A stretch of 64,000 nt of DNA from Gnetum montanum (GCA_015680685.1 MNCI01002923.1:96669-160668); one strand, 5' to 3'; positions 22,436-38,383 are shown, counted from the first letter of the stretch. Translations and numbers: made by a program. The notes: generated by a model from the letters alone, not told the origin.

Positions 22436-22659
22436 AATGAAAACTTGTCCTCGAGCTCTTTACAAAATTGGGAAAGTATGGAATTATTGACAGACAAAAC
22501 AAACACACAAACGACAAAACAAAAACCGAGTGCCCAAGTGTATGGTTTACAATGATTACAAAATTTTTGTGTTTACGATAACAACATTGAATACCAAGAC
22601 AAAATTGGCAAATACAATTCCTTTGATGGTGCAAAGATAGTGAAGAAGATCAAATGGTC

Positions 22660-24085
22660 CCAGATGGTGGAGGCTCCCGAGGCTTTGAAGGACCTTCTCT
22701 TGCTTCAAGTGTATGTAGTGGTTGAGGTGGTTGTGGTTGTCTTATGGTAGCTGCAACTTTTAGTGGAAGATGAAAGTCATCTAACAATGCCTTCATATTC
22801 TCCTCCTTACTTCAAGGATCATTCACAATCCACACAACATGACCAATGTGGGTTGAAAGGGGAACATCCCATGGACAAAGCATTATAGGGAACAACTCAT
22901 ACACATTTGTAAACCAGGTCGCAAACTGTTTGCGTTCGATGTCAAATGCTCTAATTGCATTCTACAACTCTTGGTAATCATTCATCCTTTTGGCTAGGTT
23001 CTCAACGATTGATCATTGATTAGTGAACTTCACCTTAAGAACCTTTGTTTTGATGCTTGCAGTCTCAAGCTTTTACTTGGTCTCTTTATGGTGCTTGAAC
23101 TTTACCTCGTATAACAATTATGAGCTGGCCACTTGTTTCTCCAATTCTAACTATGGCCTTCCAGCAGTTAGCATTGCCAGGTTTGCATATTGAAGATTGG
23201 CAAGCTCCATGTGCTTTGTCATCACCTTGATCTACAACACTTTCATGTGGATTTCAACCTCCCTGTATGTGTATAGCCCATCAAAGATGGGTTGCCACAT
23301 GTCACCTCCTTGTTGAAGTTGCTGGAGGGCCTCATTCACTTTTACCTTTGAAAATTGGATTTCCTTTTTGTTGATTTCTTTCTGTAATCCCACCTGGTCC
23401 CTATAGTGATTCTTCACTCTCTTGAACATCAAGGCCTCATTCTTCTAGGTGGCAATCTTGATTGCATATTTTTGGTGTAAGGCATTGACTTCCTTCATTT
23501 AGAGGTTTCTATTTTCTACTATCAATCTCCTTAATTCATTATTCACCCTAGCTAGCTGCTTCTACTGTTGATGGATAAAATCTATCATCTGCTACTTCTA
23601 CACATCAACATTTCATAGGTGATGATTCTCTGTGGTTAGAATCTCATTCTCCAAATACATCTTGGCCAAGTCCTTTTGGATGTTGTGCATTGTGGAATTG
23701 GCCAAGGACTAGTCAAAGATAATCATCTCCTTTACATCCTCAACCTTTTTAAGTTTTTGTTGAAGCTTTTTGAAAGATTCATCTTGTGTTAGTGTTGGGT
23801 TGAGAAACGCAAGATCAGTGAGGTAGGCCCTTAATTTAGCAACCTTCGTAGCCAAGCATCAATTTTGTGCTCTAGTTGTTTCTAGTTGCCTCTTCATTAT
23901 GATGCATTTGCCTCTTTCTTCTAGTAGCTTTGACTAGGTTGCAGTGATGGTATTCGGAAGATCGAAGACAGTTGGAATCGGTTACTTGGTTTTCACAAGT
24001 TGGTCCAGTAATTCCTCATGCCAGACTATGCTCAATCTGCCATTGATGATCCCTGTAGACATCTACACATCTCTCAGTGTAGAAA
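22660..24085 (-). pseudogene. env-position coiled-coil ORF of M1, N-terminus deleted
   Basis: This matches element 3 from about 16190 to 17610 (e.g. LRDV near the start; QVGLQKEINKKE and VNEALQQLQQGGDMWQPI, 23232-23432). About 1.8 kb equal to 14345-16185 of element 3 is missing. The peptide is rich in Lys, Glu, Gln and Leu, with heptad-like spacing. Several stops, mostly TAG, are present. The best stop-free piece is 23232-23432. No known domain is recognised. Confidence 0.5.
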
Positions 24086-25699
24086 CATTCCTAAGCGTTC
24101 ATGCATATATATAGATGGTTTTTGCCTTGTGTTGATGGGTGGGATGCATATATGAGGTCCCATTAAAGAAGCTTGTTGAGAAAATTTTCCACATTGAATA
24201 TTTTGAAAAATACAAGGAGTTTTCTTATGAAATTGGGGTCTACGGAGAGTTAGAAAAGCCATGAACATGATGAAATGCTTGAAGAGGGCTTATGAATTTA
24301 CAAAAATTGGAGAAATGATGGGAGAATGAAATTGTGATAGAGAAATACCTTAAGGTGTGCATAGTTAGATGCAATTGATGGAGTGCACAAAATATTATCA
24401 AAATGCCTAGGGATAAGGTACTTAACAAGCCCAACCAAAAGATATGTAAGTGGGTCCTTCTCATAGCAGGCTTATGCTAGTTTTGCCCTTGCATATCCTT
24501 AAACTAAGGAGTCAATGGATCCCGTAGCTAATTGGTTATGAAAAGTCAAGGACCAAATCCATAAGAATCTACCTAATAATTTTAAAATATCAAACTAAGA
24601 CATTGAACAAAACATGGAAAATTAGTCGTGAGGTGAACTTATGGATAACATTAATGGATGAGAGAGAAGATGAAATGGACTTCCATCTCATGGTCACATG
24701 AAGTCCCTTATGGATCTGATGGTTAAATGACATGATAAAGTCCATCCTTAGTCTAGATCAAAATCAACAACTTTTAGTGACTTCGCATCGACACCCTAAG
24801 ACCAGTCCATCCCCTCAAGACACAAGAATGCTCCCACAGATCAATCACCATTCCTTATTAGAGAAATAAAGAGAAGTAGGAAGTGAGAAAGGGACTTAGT
24901 TAGAGGGGATCTTTAGGCATGGGAAACATGTCTTTCTAGTCCCATAACTAGTGCTTATGACCCATTGTTTTGTCTAAGGGGTGTGCTTTGAATTCCTATT
25001 GTTGTTTTTGATGTTTTATGTTTTTATGGATTTTTGGATGGGAACCACAACATGCAAAGATTTAGTAGCTTCTTGTTATTGGTCAACATGAAATAGTAAG
25101 AAATCTATGAAAAACACTCATGCACTCAAGTAAGTAAAAAAGTACAAAGAGTATCGAGTCCCCTTGAAGTCACACCCTTATCAACCCATTTGATCTTTTC
25201 CAAGTTTGGAAACTACCAATGTCACAAGTTTGTTAAGAATTCATTAATAAAAGGAACCTCATATTTCCAAAACTAGAAACACCATAGATTATTGTGGATG
25301 GGCAGATGATGTGGACTCATTGCCTATTCCATGAAAAAGAAACTTTGTCTTAGTTATTAATATTAAAATTCAAAAATAGAAACCAGATATTAGCAATTTA
25401 AAACATTAAGTACAAACCACCATTAGTAAACAAGTATAACATCGCTATGTCCTATTGGCAATAAAGTAATTTATTAGAAGAAAATAAGAAAAACACACCA
25501 AAATAAAGTAAAATATAAAAGAAGTTGTAAAATATTCAAGAAAGATAAAATGTACTAACGATGTTGTAAAATAAAAAAGAATAAACATCAACAAAGTGTA
25601 AAACAAAAAGGTGTAAAAAAAAGAGTATAAAACAAAGAAAGTGTAAAATAAAACCAAAAAGTGTAAAACAAAAAATTGTAAAAACTGAAGAGCCACTTA
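24086..25699 (-). other. post-integrase spacer of M1
   Basis: No gene seen. It includes a Phe-codon-rich run of gtgtaaaa(c/t)a repeats at 25500-25690, shared with element 2 near 11230-11300, and the block that matches element 3 at 14121-14340. Confidence 0.5.
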
Positions 25700-27060
25700 T
25701 ATGATTATCATGGATGGCCATCTTCCCTACAACTGAGTTGAAAGGAGGAGATTCAAAAGATTGAGCGAGGTTGTTCATCTGATGAGGTGGTGCTTGCATT
25801 GGCTTGTTTGGGCTAATGGAAAGGTTTAAGTTATTGCATGTTGACCAGTTGCTTTTTGTTTGGGCTCTTAGGTTTATAGATTAACATGGCCCCAAAAGGA
25901 AAGGTTTCATAAATGATATAAGGTTCTTTCCACAATGTTTAAAACTTAGTTCATTGTGGCACATGTATGGGGTTCCAGTAGAGGACCTTATCTCTAGGTT
26001 GAAATTTTATTTTCCTTATTCTAAGATCGCGACATTTTTTATTGAATGCTTTGTGCACTTTTTTCAAGGATAGGGCCATCAATCTATTCTCATCTAGCAT
26101 ATTAAGGTTGATCAATCTTTCTTTTTATGCTAGGATCAAGTTAGGGTCAAGGTTACAAACTATTGAAAGTGGATGGAGCTCAGATTAGATTGGAATTATT
26201 GACAATTTCCTGTACACTAGCTCATAGGGAGAGTAGCCTATAGGGAGTTTCCATATGGAGCGGTAGGCCCAAAGGACATCATTAAGTTTGGTGCTTTAGT
26301 CTCTCCTATATTTCTAATTATTCTTGTTAGGATTTTAGAGATCTTCCTATTGGTAACCTATGCTTGACTGTTGGCTTTGGGGTGGTAGGGTGTTGTTAAT
26401 CTATGTTCTACCCCTAAGTGTTGCACAAGTTTTTAAAAGGTGGTGCCTATAAAATAAATTTCATTGTCAAAAATCAATGCATGTGGCACCCCAAACCTAT
26501 TTACAATAATATTTTGTACAAATTGAGCAGTAGTGGAAGATGTACAGTGGGTAATTGTTGCTACTTCTACCCATTTTGTACAATAGTCAACAATGCCTAT
26601 AGTGTATGCCTTTCCATTTGACATGGCTGTGATGGGACCCATGTAGCCTGTGCCCCAGATGTTGAAGGGTTCTAGTGGTTGAATCCATTACTGAGGACCC
26701 TCCATTTGAGCGGTCATCCCACCATTGCATTAACAACATTCACAAGATCAGATGAATTGGTGGGTGTCCTTGAAGAGTGTTGGCTAAAAATACCTTGCCA
26801 TTAGGATCTTAATGGTAGTGCATCTGCTAGCATAGTGCCCCACAAGGGTCCTCATGAGTGTCTTGGAGAATGTGTAGTTGGTCAACATTAGGAACACACC
26901 AACGAACTAGGCCATAAGTGCACACCTTATAAAGATGTCCATTGATCTCCATGAAGTGTTTGTCTTGATGAAGGAACTGTTGTTTCTACTTGTGGTCTCA
27001 CTCTTGTGACATCTCTTAAGTGAGAAGATAAGTGAGGATGTCATTTTACTATGTAGGTTT
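25700..27060 (-). pseudogene. integrase of M1
   Basis: The - strand carries degraded integrase in several frames: a zinc-binding start (DPCGAL), the core MGPITAMSNGKAYTIGIVDYCTKWVEVATI at 26642-26433 in two open parts, IFDNEIYF (the DN pair of the triad) and the end module (LWKEPYIIYETFPFGAM near 25890-25940). Stops and shifts are frequent, and the piece equals element 2 at 9870-11220. Confidence 0.7.
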
Positions 27061-27139
27061 AGTGGGCACTCATTCATTTATTGCACTAGCAAAGAGGAGT
27101 TCATTAGGGAACTAATCAGAAAGTGGGCTTTCCTCCTCT

Positions 27140-27640
27140 TTGTTATTCCATTGTAACTGAGACAAGTGATCAACAACCACATTCTTGGTTTTGCTTTCGA
27201 TTTGCCATTGTAGGATCAAATTCCTATAAGATCACAGGCCATTGTATGACATGAGGGCTTAATGTTGGTTTATTCTTCAGGAAGTGAATGGCATTGTGGT
27301 TCATGTGCATAAACACCTTGTATCCAAGCACATAGTGCCTAAACTTCTCAAAGGGATACACCATGATCATTAGCTCTTTTTCCATTGTGGTGTAGTTTAG
27401 CTATGCATCCAAAATGCTTTTTCTCATGTAGTGGATGTAATAAGGATGTTTCTAATCATCCAACTGTGTGAGCACAACTCCCAAGGCATAGTTCGATGCA
27501 TTTGTCATGATTTGAAATGGTTAGGATGAGTCAAGTGCTTGCAGAATTGGAGTTTCTACAAGATTTTCTTTGAGTTGCTGAAATTCCTTTTACATTCCTC
27601 GATCCATACAAATAGAGCATATTTCTTTATAAGCTCCACC
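27140..27640 (-). pseudogene. RNase H domain of M1
   Basis: Remnants equal to element 2's RNase H: a degraded TEKE/ALEKF region, then VVVDHLSQLQWN near 27155-27190. Multiple stops and shifts interrupt it. Confidence 0.6.
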
Positions 27641-28415
27641 AATAGTTTAGTGATCTTAGAGAAATTCTCTATGAATCATTGGTAGTAGCCAGTGTGTCCA
27701 AGGAATGACTAGACATCTTTAACAGTTTCCCACTGATAGCTAATTCCTTGGATGACGTTAATCTTTTTAGGGTCCATCTTGATCCCTACTTGTAAGATTC
27801 TATGCCCTAGCACAATGCCCTTCTGGACCATCAAATGGCTCTTTTGCCAAGTGAGCTAAGGGTTAGTCTCCACACACCTTTTCAACACTTGCTCAAGGTG
27901 GTCCATGGCTTGCTCAAATGTAGCACCATAGGTGGAGAAGTCATCCATGAAGACTTCCACCCTACTACTAATTTGCTATTAAAAAATTCCAAGGAAAAGG
28001 AATTGGAATGTTTCAGGGGTATTGCACAGACCAAAATACATCTTTTTATATGCAAAAGTGTCCTAGGGACTTGTGAATGTAGTTTTGGCTTGATTCTTTG
28101 GTACAATCTGAATCTAGTTATAGCCACTATAACAATCCAAAAAGTTGTAATAGTAATGCCTAGAGATAGTGTTCAATACTTGGTCCACAAATGACAATAG
28201 GAAACAATATTTGTAGGTTGCCATGTTCAATAGCCTGAAATCAATATAGATGCTCCACTTGCCACCTTTCTTTGGCATGATCACAAGTGGGCTAATCCAC
28301 TCACTATCCACAATTGGATAGATGAACCCTACCTTGAGGAGTTGTTTAATCTCCTCCTTGATGATCTGCTTCAACTTGGGGCTCAATCGTTACTGTTGCT
28401 ACCTTTTTGGATTTA
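27641..28415 (-). pseudogene. reverse transcriptase of M1
   Basis: Motifs on the - strand: SPKLKQIIKEEIKQLL, SPLVIMPKKGGKWSIYIDFRLLN, FLDCYSGYN (motif A), FGLCNTPETFQ (motif B) and FMDDFSTYG (motif C, intact D-D, about 27927-27952). LTWQKSHLMVQKGIVLGH and FLGHTGYYQ follow. Stops are present, but the active-site Asp pair survives, unlike in element 2. Confidence 0.8.
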
Positions 28416-29039
28416 TGAAAGGATCAATATAGATGCAATGTTCACATATCCGAGGATTAATCCCAATGAGTTCAGGATATGACCAAGCAAAGGTTGTTGG
28501 ACATTTGTTGATGACCTTTAATAACATATCTTTCTATTCAAGAGAAAGGTTGGCATTGATTATCATTGGCTTTCCATTTTTTAGAAATGCATATTCTAGG
28601 TCAGCAATTAGAGTTTTCAATTCTAAGGGTTCCTATTAAAACTTTTCAGGGATCTCCAACTCTCCCTAATAAGTATCATTAGGTTCATCATTAGAGAGTT
28701 GGAAATGAACTAGCTCTAGTTCATTCATGCCTTCAACATAGGCACATGTTAAGCTCTTAGTGGGTTCCATGCATAGTGTGCTACTTTCAGTATCAATTTT
28801 TAGCCACTATGTACCTTCTTGGTTTGTGGTTGTTGTGCACAGGCACCTTTGAATTTTAGATTCATCTGCACATTGTCTACATGCTATGATTAATGTGCTT
28901 TTTATGGCCCATAGTTTTTGCACATAGTTGCATCTTGTATCACTGTACATGATGCATAGAACTCTATTCTTCTCGATCTTTTCAAATGCATTTTCTTTCG
29001 AAATCTCCAAGAAAATATCTCTAATTCCCAACCACACAT

Positions 29040-29345
29040 CAATGGTACTTAGCCAAGTCCTCCCATGATGATTGGAAAAGTTCCCCTTATAGTTATCCAC
29101 ATGAATCACAAGGAAGTCAGTAGGATATGACTGTCCATAGATGGTAGTCACAATGTCCTCCACCAGTCCTAAAGGAATAATGATGGATTGGTTTGCTAAC
29201 TCAAGGTGGATGTTACTCTTCTTGAGTGGAGGTAGGTCCTAGGCTTTGTACATCTCATGTAAAATCATATTAGCATCAGAACCTAAATCCAGAAGAGCTT
29301 TGCAAGGCTCATTCCTAGAAATTTAGAGATAGATTAAGGGATTCG
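29040..29345 (-). pseudogene. aspartic protease domain of M1
   Basis: CKALLDLGSDANMI gives the D-L-G-S active-site loop seen also in element 2. LPPLKKSNIHLELANQSI and YPTDFLVIHVDN follow. The shared DLGS supports it as the family form. Confidence 0.7.
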
Positions 29346-29685
29346 TAGGATTAGATATTTTCCGTAGAAGGTAACCAACCTTTATTTAATCAGTTACTGC
29401 ATGGCTTAGCATGACAGTATGCACTTTAGGAGGTGTTTGGTTCGAAAGGGACTCGAATGTATTGGATGCAGTAGGGTTATCAATTGCATGAGTTTGTGAG
29501 GGCTTTGCAGGATTGCTGGTTTAGAAGAATGATCTTTTTCTAGGTCTAGGTTTTGAACTACTTGGTTGAGGATCTAGTTATAAGTTGATGGCCTTGGTAG
29601 TGTTGCGTTGCTGTGGCTAGGTTGGAATCTTGCCCTACATTGATGGAGTAGGTGGTAATTGGATTGAGGGTGAAGGGACATATGG

Positions 29686-29812
29686 ATACTATGTTTAGCA
29701 ACCCATGTCTCTACATGACTCTTCCAATGACACCTCATTCCAACATCACTACTACCCTCCTAAGTATTACAGAGCTCATTCTCCATCTCCAAGAGGGGAT
29801 GTTGTTCATATC
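29686..29812 (+). repeat. inverted internal fragment in M1
   Basis: On the + strand this piece reads GYYV-QPMSLHDSSNDTS...SPSPRGDV and aligns with element 2 at 7105-7230 (GYYMQQPVSPRDSTSHGTS...SSRGDI). Everything around it in M1 reads in that sense on the - strand. The piece is therefore inverted relative to the element, next to a deletion of the gag core. Confidence 0.75.
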
Positions 29813-30700
29813 CAATCATTTTATTTGACCATATTTAACATGCCTTGTTATAATTTTGATTACCTCTGCAATATTTAGAATGTTTTGAGTAGCCAACAAA
29901 GGCTCATCATAGTCATGGCCTTTGTGATGGCCATGATTCCTATGATGCCCTCTGTTGTTCCTTCTCTTATGGTGGTGGACCTTTGTTGAATGTCCACACC
30001 GTTGATCTTGATCATTCTAGTGGGATCTACAATTAGGATCATCTCTATCTCATTGGTTACTTCCATCATGGTCATTTCCCCTATAAATTTAGTTGGAGTT
30101 AGAGGAGGAAGAAGAGGATGATGAAGGTGAAGAGGAAGGAGGACTAGCACCATGGTGTCTACCATTCCCTCTTTGATGGTCACAACCACGATTATCATTA
30201 TGATGTCTATCCCTACCATGGCTCCCACCTTTGGATCCCCCATGATCACAAGACCCATTCTTGCCTAAATTAGAATTGTTTATAGTGGAATGTAAATTCT
30301 GGTTTAATCCCCCTTTGTCAAAACCAAGGGGAGGAGAGTTAGTAAAATGAGAACCCTCAGAGAAGGGATCCTCACTATCTTTTCGGCCTAGTAGAAATAA
30401 GGGATTATTGAACCATTTCACCTTCATAGCTTCATAGTGTTTCTCCTGTTGTTGATCAATTTTACATTTTGCTTCAGTGGGATTGTAATCCCTGGACTTG
30501 TGATCTTGCACAACATATTCAACATGGAGCCCTTGGATGCCGAACCTCATAAGAGTTTGTTGAATCATTGTAGGAACTAATAAATTGGGTAGCAACATAA
30601 TGTTGCCCTCCATGTCTCTCCACTGCATCTGGTCATCCAGATGTAGGATGAAGGTGAAATTGGACACATACTCATCAGGATGAGTATATACCACTTGACA
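29813..30700 (-). pseudogene. gag of M1, core deleted
   Basis: The open part 30694-30089 encodes the N-terminal gag domain (YTHPDEYVSNFTFILHLDD, EGNIM) and a Gly/His/Arg/Asp-rich segment ending in a Ser tract. A second frame continues to about 29830 (DYDEPLLATQ, LDMNNIP). The retro-gag core and Cys motif of element 2 are absent; the inverted fragment replaces them. Confidence 0.7.
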
Positions 30701-30930
30701 TTATTGGGGCACTAGCTAGTTTGATTATTCATTCCTTGGATTAGATGTGTGCTCAAATTTCAATGGGGAATCATCCTTGTGAGAAGAAGAAATTTTGGAT
30801 TAGAAGAAAATTAACAATATGATTTTTACAATTATTATTAGTGTTAGAATGATTGTGACTTTAAGGTTCAATCCAACGACGTTGAATGATTTTTCACTAA
30901 GTCTTAGACAGTGCATGAAACTAGCTAAAG

Positions 30931-30948
30931 TCCTTGGCAACGGTGCCA
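30931..30948 (-). promoter_or_regulatory. primer-binding site of M1, tRNA-Asp type
   Basis: TGGCACCGTTGCCAAGGA on the - strand, one base after the 5' LTR. It matches 15 of 18 bases of the tRNA-Asp complement recalled as TGGCGCCGTTGCCGGGGA. The LTR-PBS spacing fits reverse transcription initiation. Confidence 0.75.
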
Positions 30949-30949
30949 A

Positions 30950-31829
30950 TGATGAGTAGTGAGTATACCCTACATCCAATCATATGAATCACTAGAATTG
31001 ACTCAATGATCCAATCAAATTTCAAAGACTTTAGGTTTCTTCATACACTGGTTCTAGGAGGTGAAACTAACCATTACAATCATTGTCTTCCTAGTTCCAC
31101 TTGTGAAGTTCAAGGGTATGATTAAGTGTAATTGAGGTATGTGATTTTTATGATTTCGTCTTTTATGTTCTAAGTTGCCTAAGAATAAAGAATAAAGAAT
31201 AAAGTGTTTAATTGCTAAATTAATTTAACAGCTAACTAATATTTAACTAATCCTAACATAATCATTTGTTTCCACTTGTCGTACACATCCTGAATGTGTA
31301 TAGCGCTATCAAGTTACCAGACGTTAAGTGTTACTAGGGTTACCAAGCACTACACGTATGCTTAGAGTGGTTGTACTTATGTTTGCTATTTAACTACTAT
31401 TAATTACTTAATTGCTTAAAACATTAAAGAAAATTGCTAGAATATTAAATGCATAAAGGAAACAATTACTCTAGTCTAAGTGCTACAAGGTTTGATCAGA
31501 AAGCTCATCTTTATTGTTGCACACATTGATGTGCTCAGGTACAACAATGCTTGAATAAAGATCTATACTCCCTTTGACTCCTATTATGGGCACTTAGAAA
31601 ATATTCTAACTTCTGAGAGGAATAACTGCAAGAACTTTATTACAACTATGAAAGAGATGCCATAAATGTGGCAAGTAGGTGCATATTGATAGGTGAAATA
31701 GAGTGCCTTGTCAATGAGTACACGTCAACGGGTCAAACCTTGTGTTGACGGGATCACATTGACAAGATCCCGTTGATCGGGTCATGTCGTCGTTATCCCA
31801 TTGGTGTGGCCAAACCATGCCACTCATCA
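30950..31829 (-). repeat. 5' LTR of M1
   Basis: 880 bp. On the - strand it begins TGATGAGTGGCATGG at 31829 and ends ACTCATCA at 30950. U3 holds repeated GTTGACG/GTCAACG units (31700-31800). Confidence 0.9.
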
Positions 31830-31834
31830 ACTAT
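31830..31834. repeat. target-site duplication ACTAT, right copy
   Basis: Pairs with 21573-21577. Confidence 0.9.
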
Positions 31835-32769
31835 GAGCATTCATGACAATGTAATATATGCTACACTAAGTGTGAATATGTTGGCTACCACATGGGTTAT
31901 GTGTATATATTGGTATTGCATTAAGAGTCATAGTAGTGGTAAATGTATTTTATGACTAATATGTTAGTGTGTTGGTTTGTGTGATATTTTGATTATATGT
32001 GGGTACTACTATTTGGGTATGACTATGGAAGTGCATATAGTTAGGTGATAGACATATAATTAATTATGCATGATTGTGGTTATGTTTATAACTATGTGTT
32101 AGGCATATCCTACTACATGGTTAAGTTGGCAATTATTAAGCAATGGTTGCTCCTAATGGATTGCTTGGTATGTATGCTAGTTATGGTTGTATTTTAGTGT
32201 GGATTATGTCAATAATGTATATGATGACATGATGCATGTAGTGCTTAGAGCACATGCATGATTAATCTTTAATGCATGTTGTTTTGTACCTCATTCATCT
32301 CCTCTAGTGCAATACTTACTAGCTATCCAGCAAGGGAAGTGGAAACGCTTCCCACTTAATTCTATAGTGACTTTATTTATTTACAAGAAATAGCTCTAAG
32401 TGTGCAAGTTAATGTATATTTTCATGTACAAATGTATAGTTTTCTATAAATAGTTGATATTTGTGCAACCCTTACAGTACTTATATGTATATGATGTATA
32501 GGTTGTATATATATCTTGTGAGATTCATACAAACTTTCAATTTGTGTAGGGACATATTAATTATATAGCTTGATGTGTTTGCTTGACCTTTAGTTCAACA
32601 TGGTTTTTGTACAATATGATGTTACAAGATATACATACCATGTGGATTACTTTTAGTGTATTTTTATGTATAACTAGATTCTCAAGTTATTTATGCTTCT
32701 GTTATGTTATAATTGATGAACCTTGATATTAGTTCATCTTAGCCTAGGTGTAGTAGGACAAGGTGTTAC
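31835..32769. other. AT-rich DNA without recognised gene
   Basis: Rich in TATG/TGTA words and with no ORF of note. It lies just 3' of the decayed gypsy RNase H fragment and could be its downstream part, but I found no LTR ends. Confidence 0.3.
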
Positions 32770-33790
32770 ATGAGGAGTATTGAAATTCACAAAATATACC
32801 CTTGATAGTGCATCAACCATTATAATTTTCTTCCTACTTTTATGCTTCAAAACAACATTGAACTCTTGCAATTATGCCAACTATTTCATGTGTTTAGCAC
32901 TCAAAATTTTTTAAGAATTTAAGAACTATAATGTTTTGTGATTAGTCATCAACAAGAAGCTTTGGATAACAAATAATGTATCTAATGTTTAATGGCTTGG
33001 AAAATTCTATATAGCTCTTTCTCATACATACTATGCTTTTCCCTTGATTCATTAAGTTTTTCAAAAAAGAAATCAATAGGTCTACCTTGTTGTGATAGAA
33101 CCCCACCTATTTCAAATTCACTTGCATCAATTTTTGCTTGAAAAAGCTTTTGAAAATTTAGAATTACAAGCACCAATTCACTTGTGATCTTCTCTTTCAG
33201 CAACTCAAAATTCCCTTGTAGGCTTCTTCTATAGATGCCATAAAATGCCACTTAAGTTCCTTATAAATCTCCTATAGAAGCCTTCCTAACCAAGAAATAA
33301 CGTGCCTCACCAACATTCTTTATAGTAGGTCATTCTTTAATGGTTTTCAAATTGGATATTATAATCTCTACTTAATTTTTGAAAATCACATGTCCCAAAT
33401 ATATGATTTCTTTCTTCTTAAATTAACACTACTTGATGTTGATCATAAGTTGGCCCTCATTCAAGATTTTGCAAAACAAGAGTCAAATACCCAATATGCT
33501 CCTTGTCATTAGAATTGTACATAAGAATGTCATTAAAAAAATGTAGTACCTCTCAATTAATTCCTTTAAAACATCATGTATTAGCCTCATGAATGTGATT
33601 CGAGCAATTATTAATCTAAAAAGCATAACAAGCCCCTTAGTAAACCATCCATGTCTTGAAAGTCATCTTTCATTGATTAAATGGTCTAAAAGTATATTGG
33701 TGATAAACACTCTTCAAATCAATCTTTCTAAACACTTTTGCATGAGTAAGAGCATCCAAAATATCATTCATTTTTAGAATAGAAAATTTC
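32770..33790 (-). pseudogene. Ty3/gypsy RT-RNase H fragment
   Basis: On the - strand, decayed RT (a MRL-type motif B remnant near 33590, connection near 33300) leads to an open RNase H piece (33251-32982). That piece reads DASEFEIGGVLSQQGRPIDFF followed by EKLNESREKHSMYEKELY, with D and E of the active site kept. A frame ending VDALSRV follows near 32790. The QGRPI and SMYEKELY wording is that of chromovirus-type gypsy elements and not of M1 or M2. No LTRs, gag or integrase are seen, so this is a broken relic. Confidence 0.75.
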
Positions 33791-33877
33791 ATAAAAATTG
33801 AAGAAAAGAAATAAAATGAGCTTGCATAAAAGTGCTAAGTTTTTTGAAGTACAAAATGTGCCTCGACTGCATAAGTT

Positions 33878-33896
33878 AAAAAAAAAAAAAAAAAAA
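33878..33896 (+). repeat. A19 homopolymer
   Basis: Nineteen A residues. No retroposed gene or target duplication was recognised next to it. Confidence 0.85.
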
Positions 33897-34209
33897 TCTT
33901 AGAAAAGCAAGACCATGTGCTTTTCACATAACATTCCGTAGGCCAAGAAACCAACTATACCTAAAGCACCCTACCATGACCTACCAACAAACAGGATATA
34001 TCATCCTTCTTCATCCAACCCTTAATAACTACAAGCAATGCTTAAGCCTCAAACTCCACGTCGATCTCAAGCCACAAGCACACTAGTACAAACTCAGAAA
34101 AGGTATCTATGTTAGGTTTGATTGTTTTTATATTTTTGAAAAAATTGCAGATTTGAAACTTCCTCCAAAGAGAGAGGAAAGGAAAATTGCAGGAAAATAT
34201 CAAAGCAAA

Positions 34210-37834
<3,625 letters not shown>

Positions 37835-38010
37835 GATCTCAACAACAGCACCACACACCACACCAGTTCTTTTTTCAGTGCTTCTGAAGAACACAACCGG
37901 AACAATAACACGAAATATGCTCCTGAATTCAACGTTTACCGATGAAGCCGACAATGAATGCAAGCAAGCAAGCAGAGAAGAGCCCGAATTTGTGAAAAAA
38001 ACTTTTGAAG

Positions 38011-38383
38011 TTGACCCTGAATCCACGGATTTTAAATTTTCTAGTAAATTCGTCAGCAAAATTCCCAAACAGGAGCAAAGGGCATGAACCATTTCAATTT
38101 TGAAACGAAATTAGGAATTTTATAACATCACGTTTGATAAACATTGTCCATCGAATCAGGTCAATGCAGTTATCCACCACAATTCGTTCCAGTACAGTAA
38201 TTTTATTCATTTAACAAATTCCATTATGTCGTTCTGCAAAATATTCTTTCCCCACAAAATCGCAATCGTGAATTATACTGTAATTGTTTGATGGAAGGCA
38301 ATACAATGTCAACGGTTGGTTGTTCATGTTTGACAGGCACTTCTCAGACTTTCCTCTATTTGGCAAGCACAAACAATGTCAAC
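38011..38383. promoter_or_regulatory. W-box core cluster upstream of the WRKY gene
   Basis: TTGACC occurs at 38011-38016 (+) and 38159-38164 (-). TTGACA occurs at 38308-38313 (-), 38330-38335 (+) and 38378-38383 (-). WRKY proteins bind TTGAC(C/T) and tolerate TTGACA less well, so only the two TTGACC sites are strict W-boxes. Auto- or cross-regulation by WRKY factors is plausible. Confidence 0.5.
38118..38124 (-). promoter_or_regulatory. TATA box of the WRKY gene
   Basis: TATAAAA on the - strand, 284 bp upstream of the chosen ATG. It implies transcription from about 38090 and a 5' UTR of about 255 bases. Confidence 0.55.

Larger units (their letters stand above)
21578..31829 (-). mobile_element. 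M1: full-length Athila-like Ty3/gypsy element
   Basis: 10,252 bp with both LTRs, TGATGAG...CTCATCA termini and a 5-bp target-site duplication. Read on the - strand: 5' LTR, PBS (tRNA-Asp type), gag, protease, RT, RNase H, integrase, spacer, env-position ORF, polypurine tract, 3' LTR. The LTRs differ by roughly 10-15% by eye in the stretch compared, so the insertion is old. ORFs are broken throughout. Relative to element 2 it has lost the gag core. Relative to element 3 it has lost the N-terminal half of the env-position ORF. It also carries a ~125-bp inverted internal piece at 29686-29812. Confidence 0.9.

Noticed and set aside
25445-25799. Phe-rich ORFs of 83-87 codons (possible membrane protein)
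   Set aside because: They come from repeated gtgtaaaa(c/t)a words in the spacer after integrase, also present in element 2, and are not conserved as a frame.
37835-38092. In-frame extension of the WRKY first exon to an ATG at 38092
   Set aside because: It would start about 26 bp from the TATA box, leaving almost no leader, and the extra 86 residues do not resemble WRKY N-termini that I know. It is kept only as a possible alternative start.
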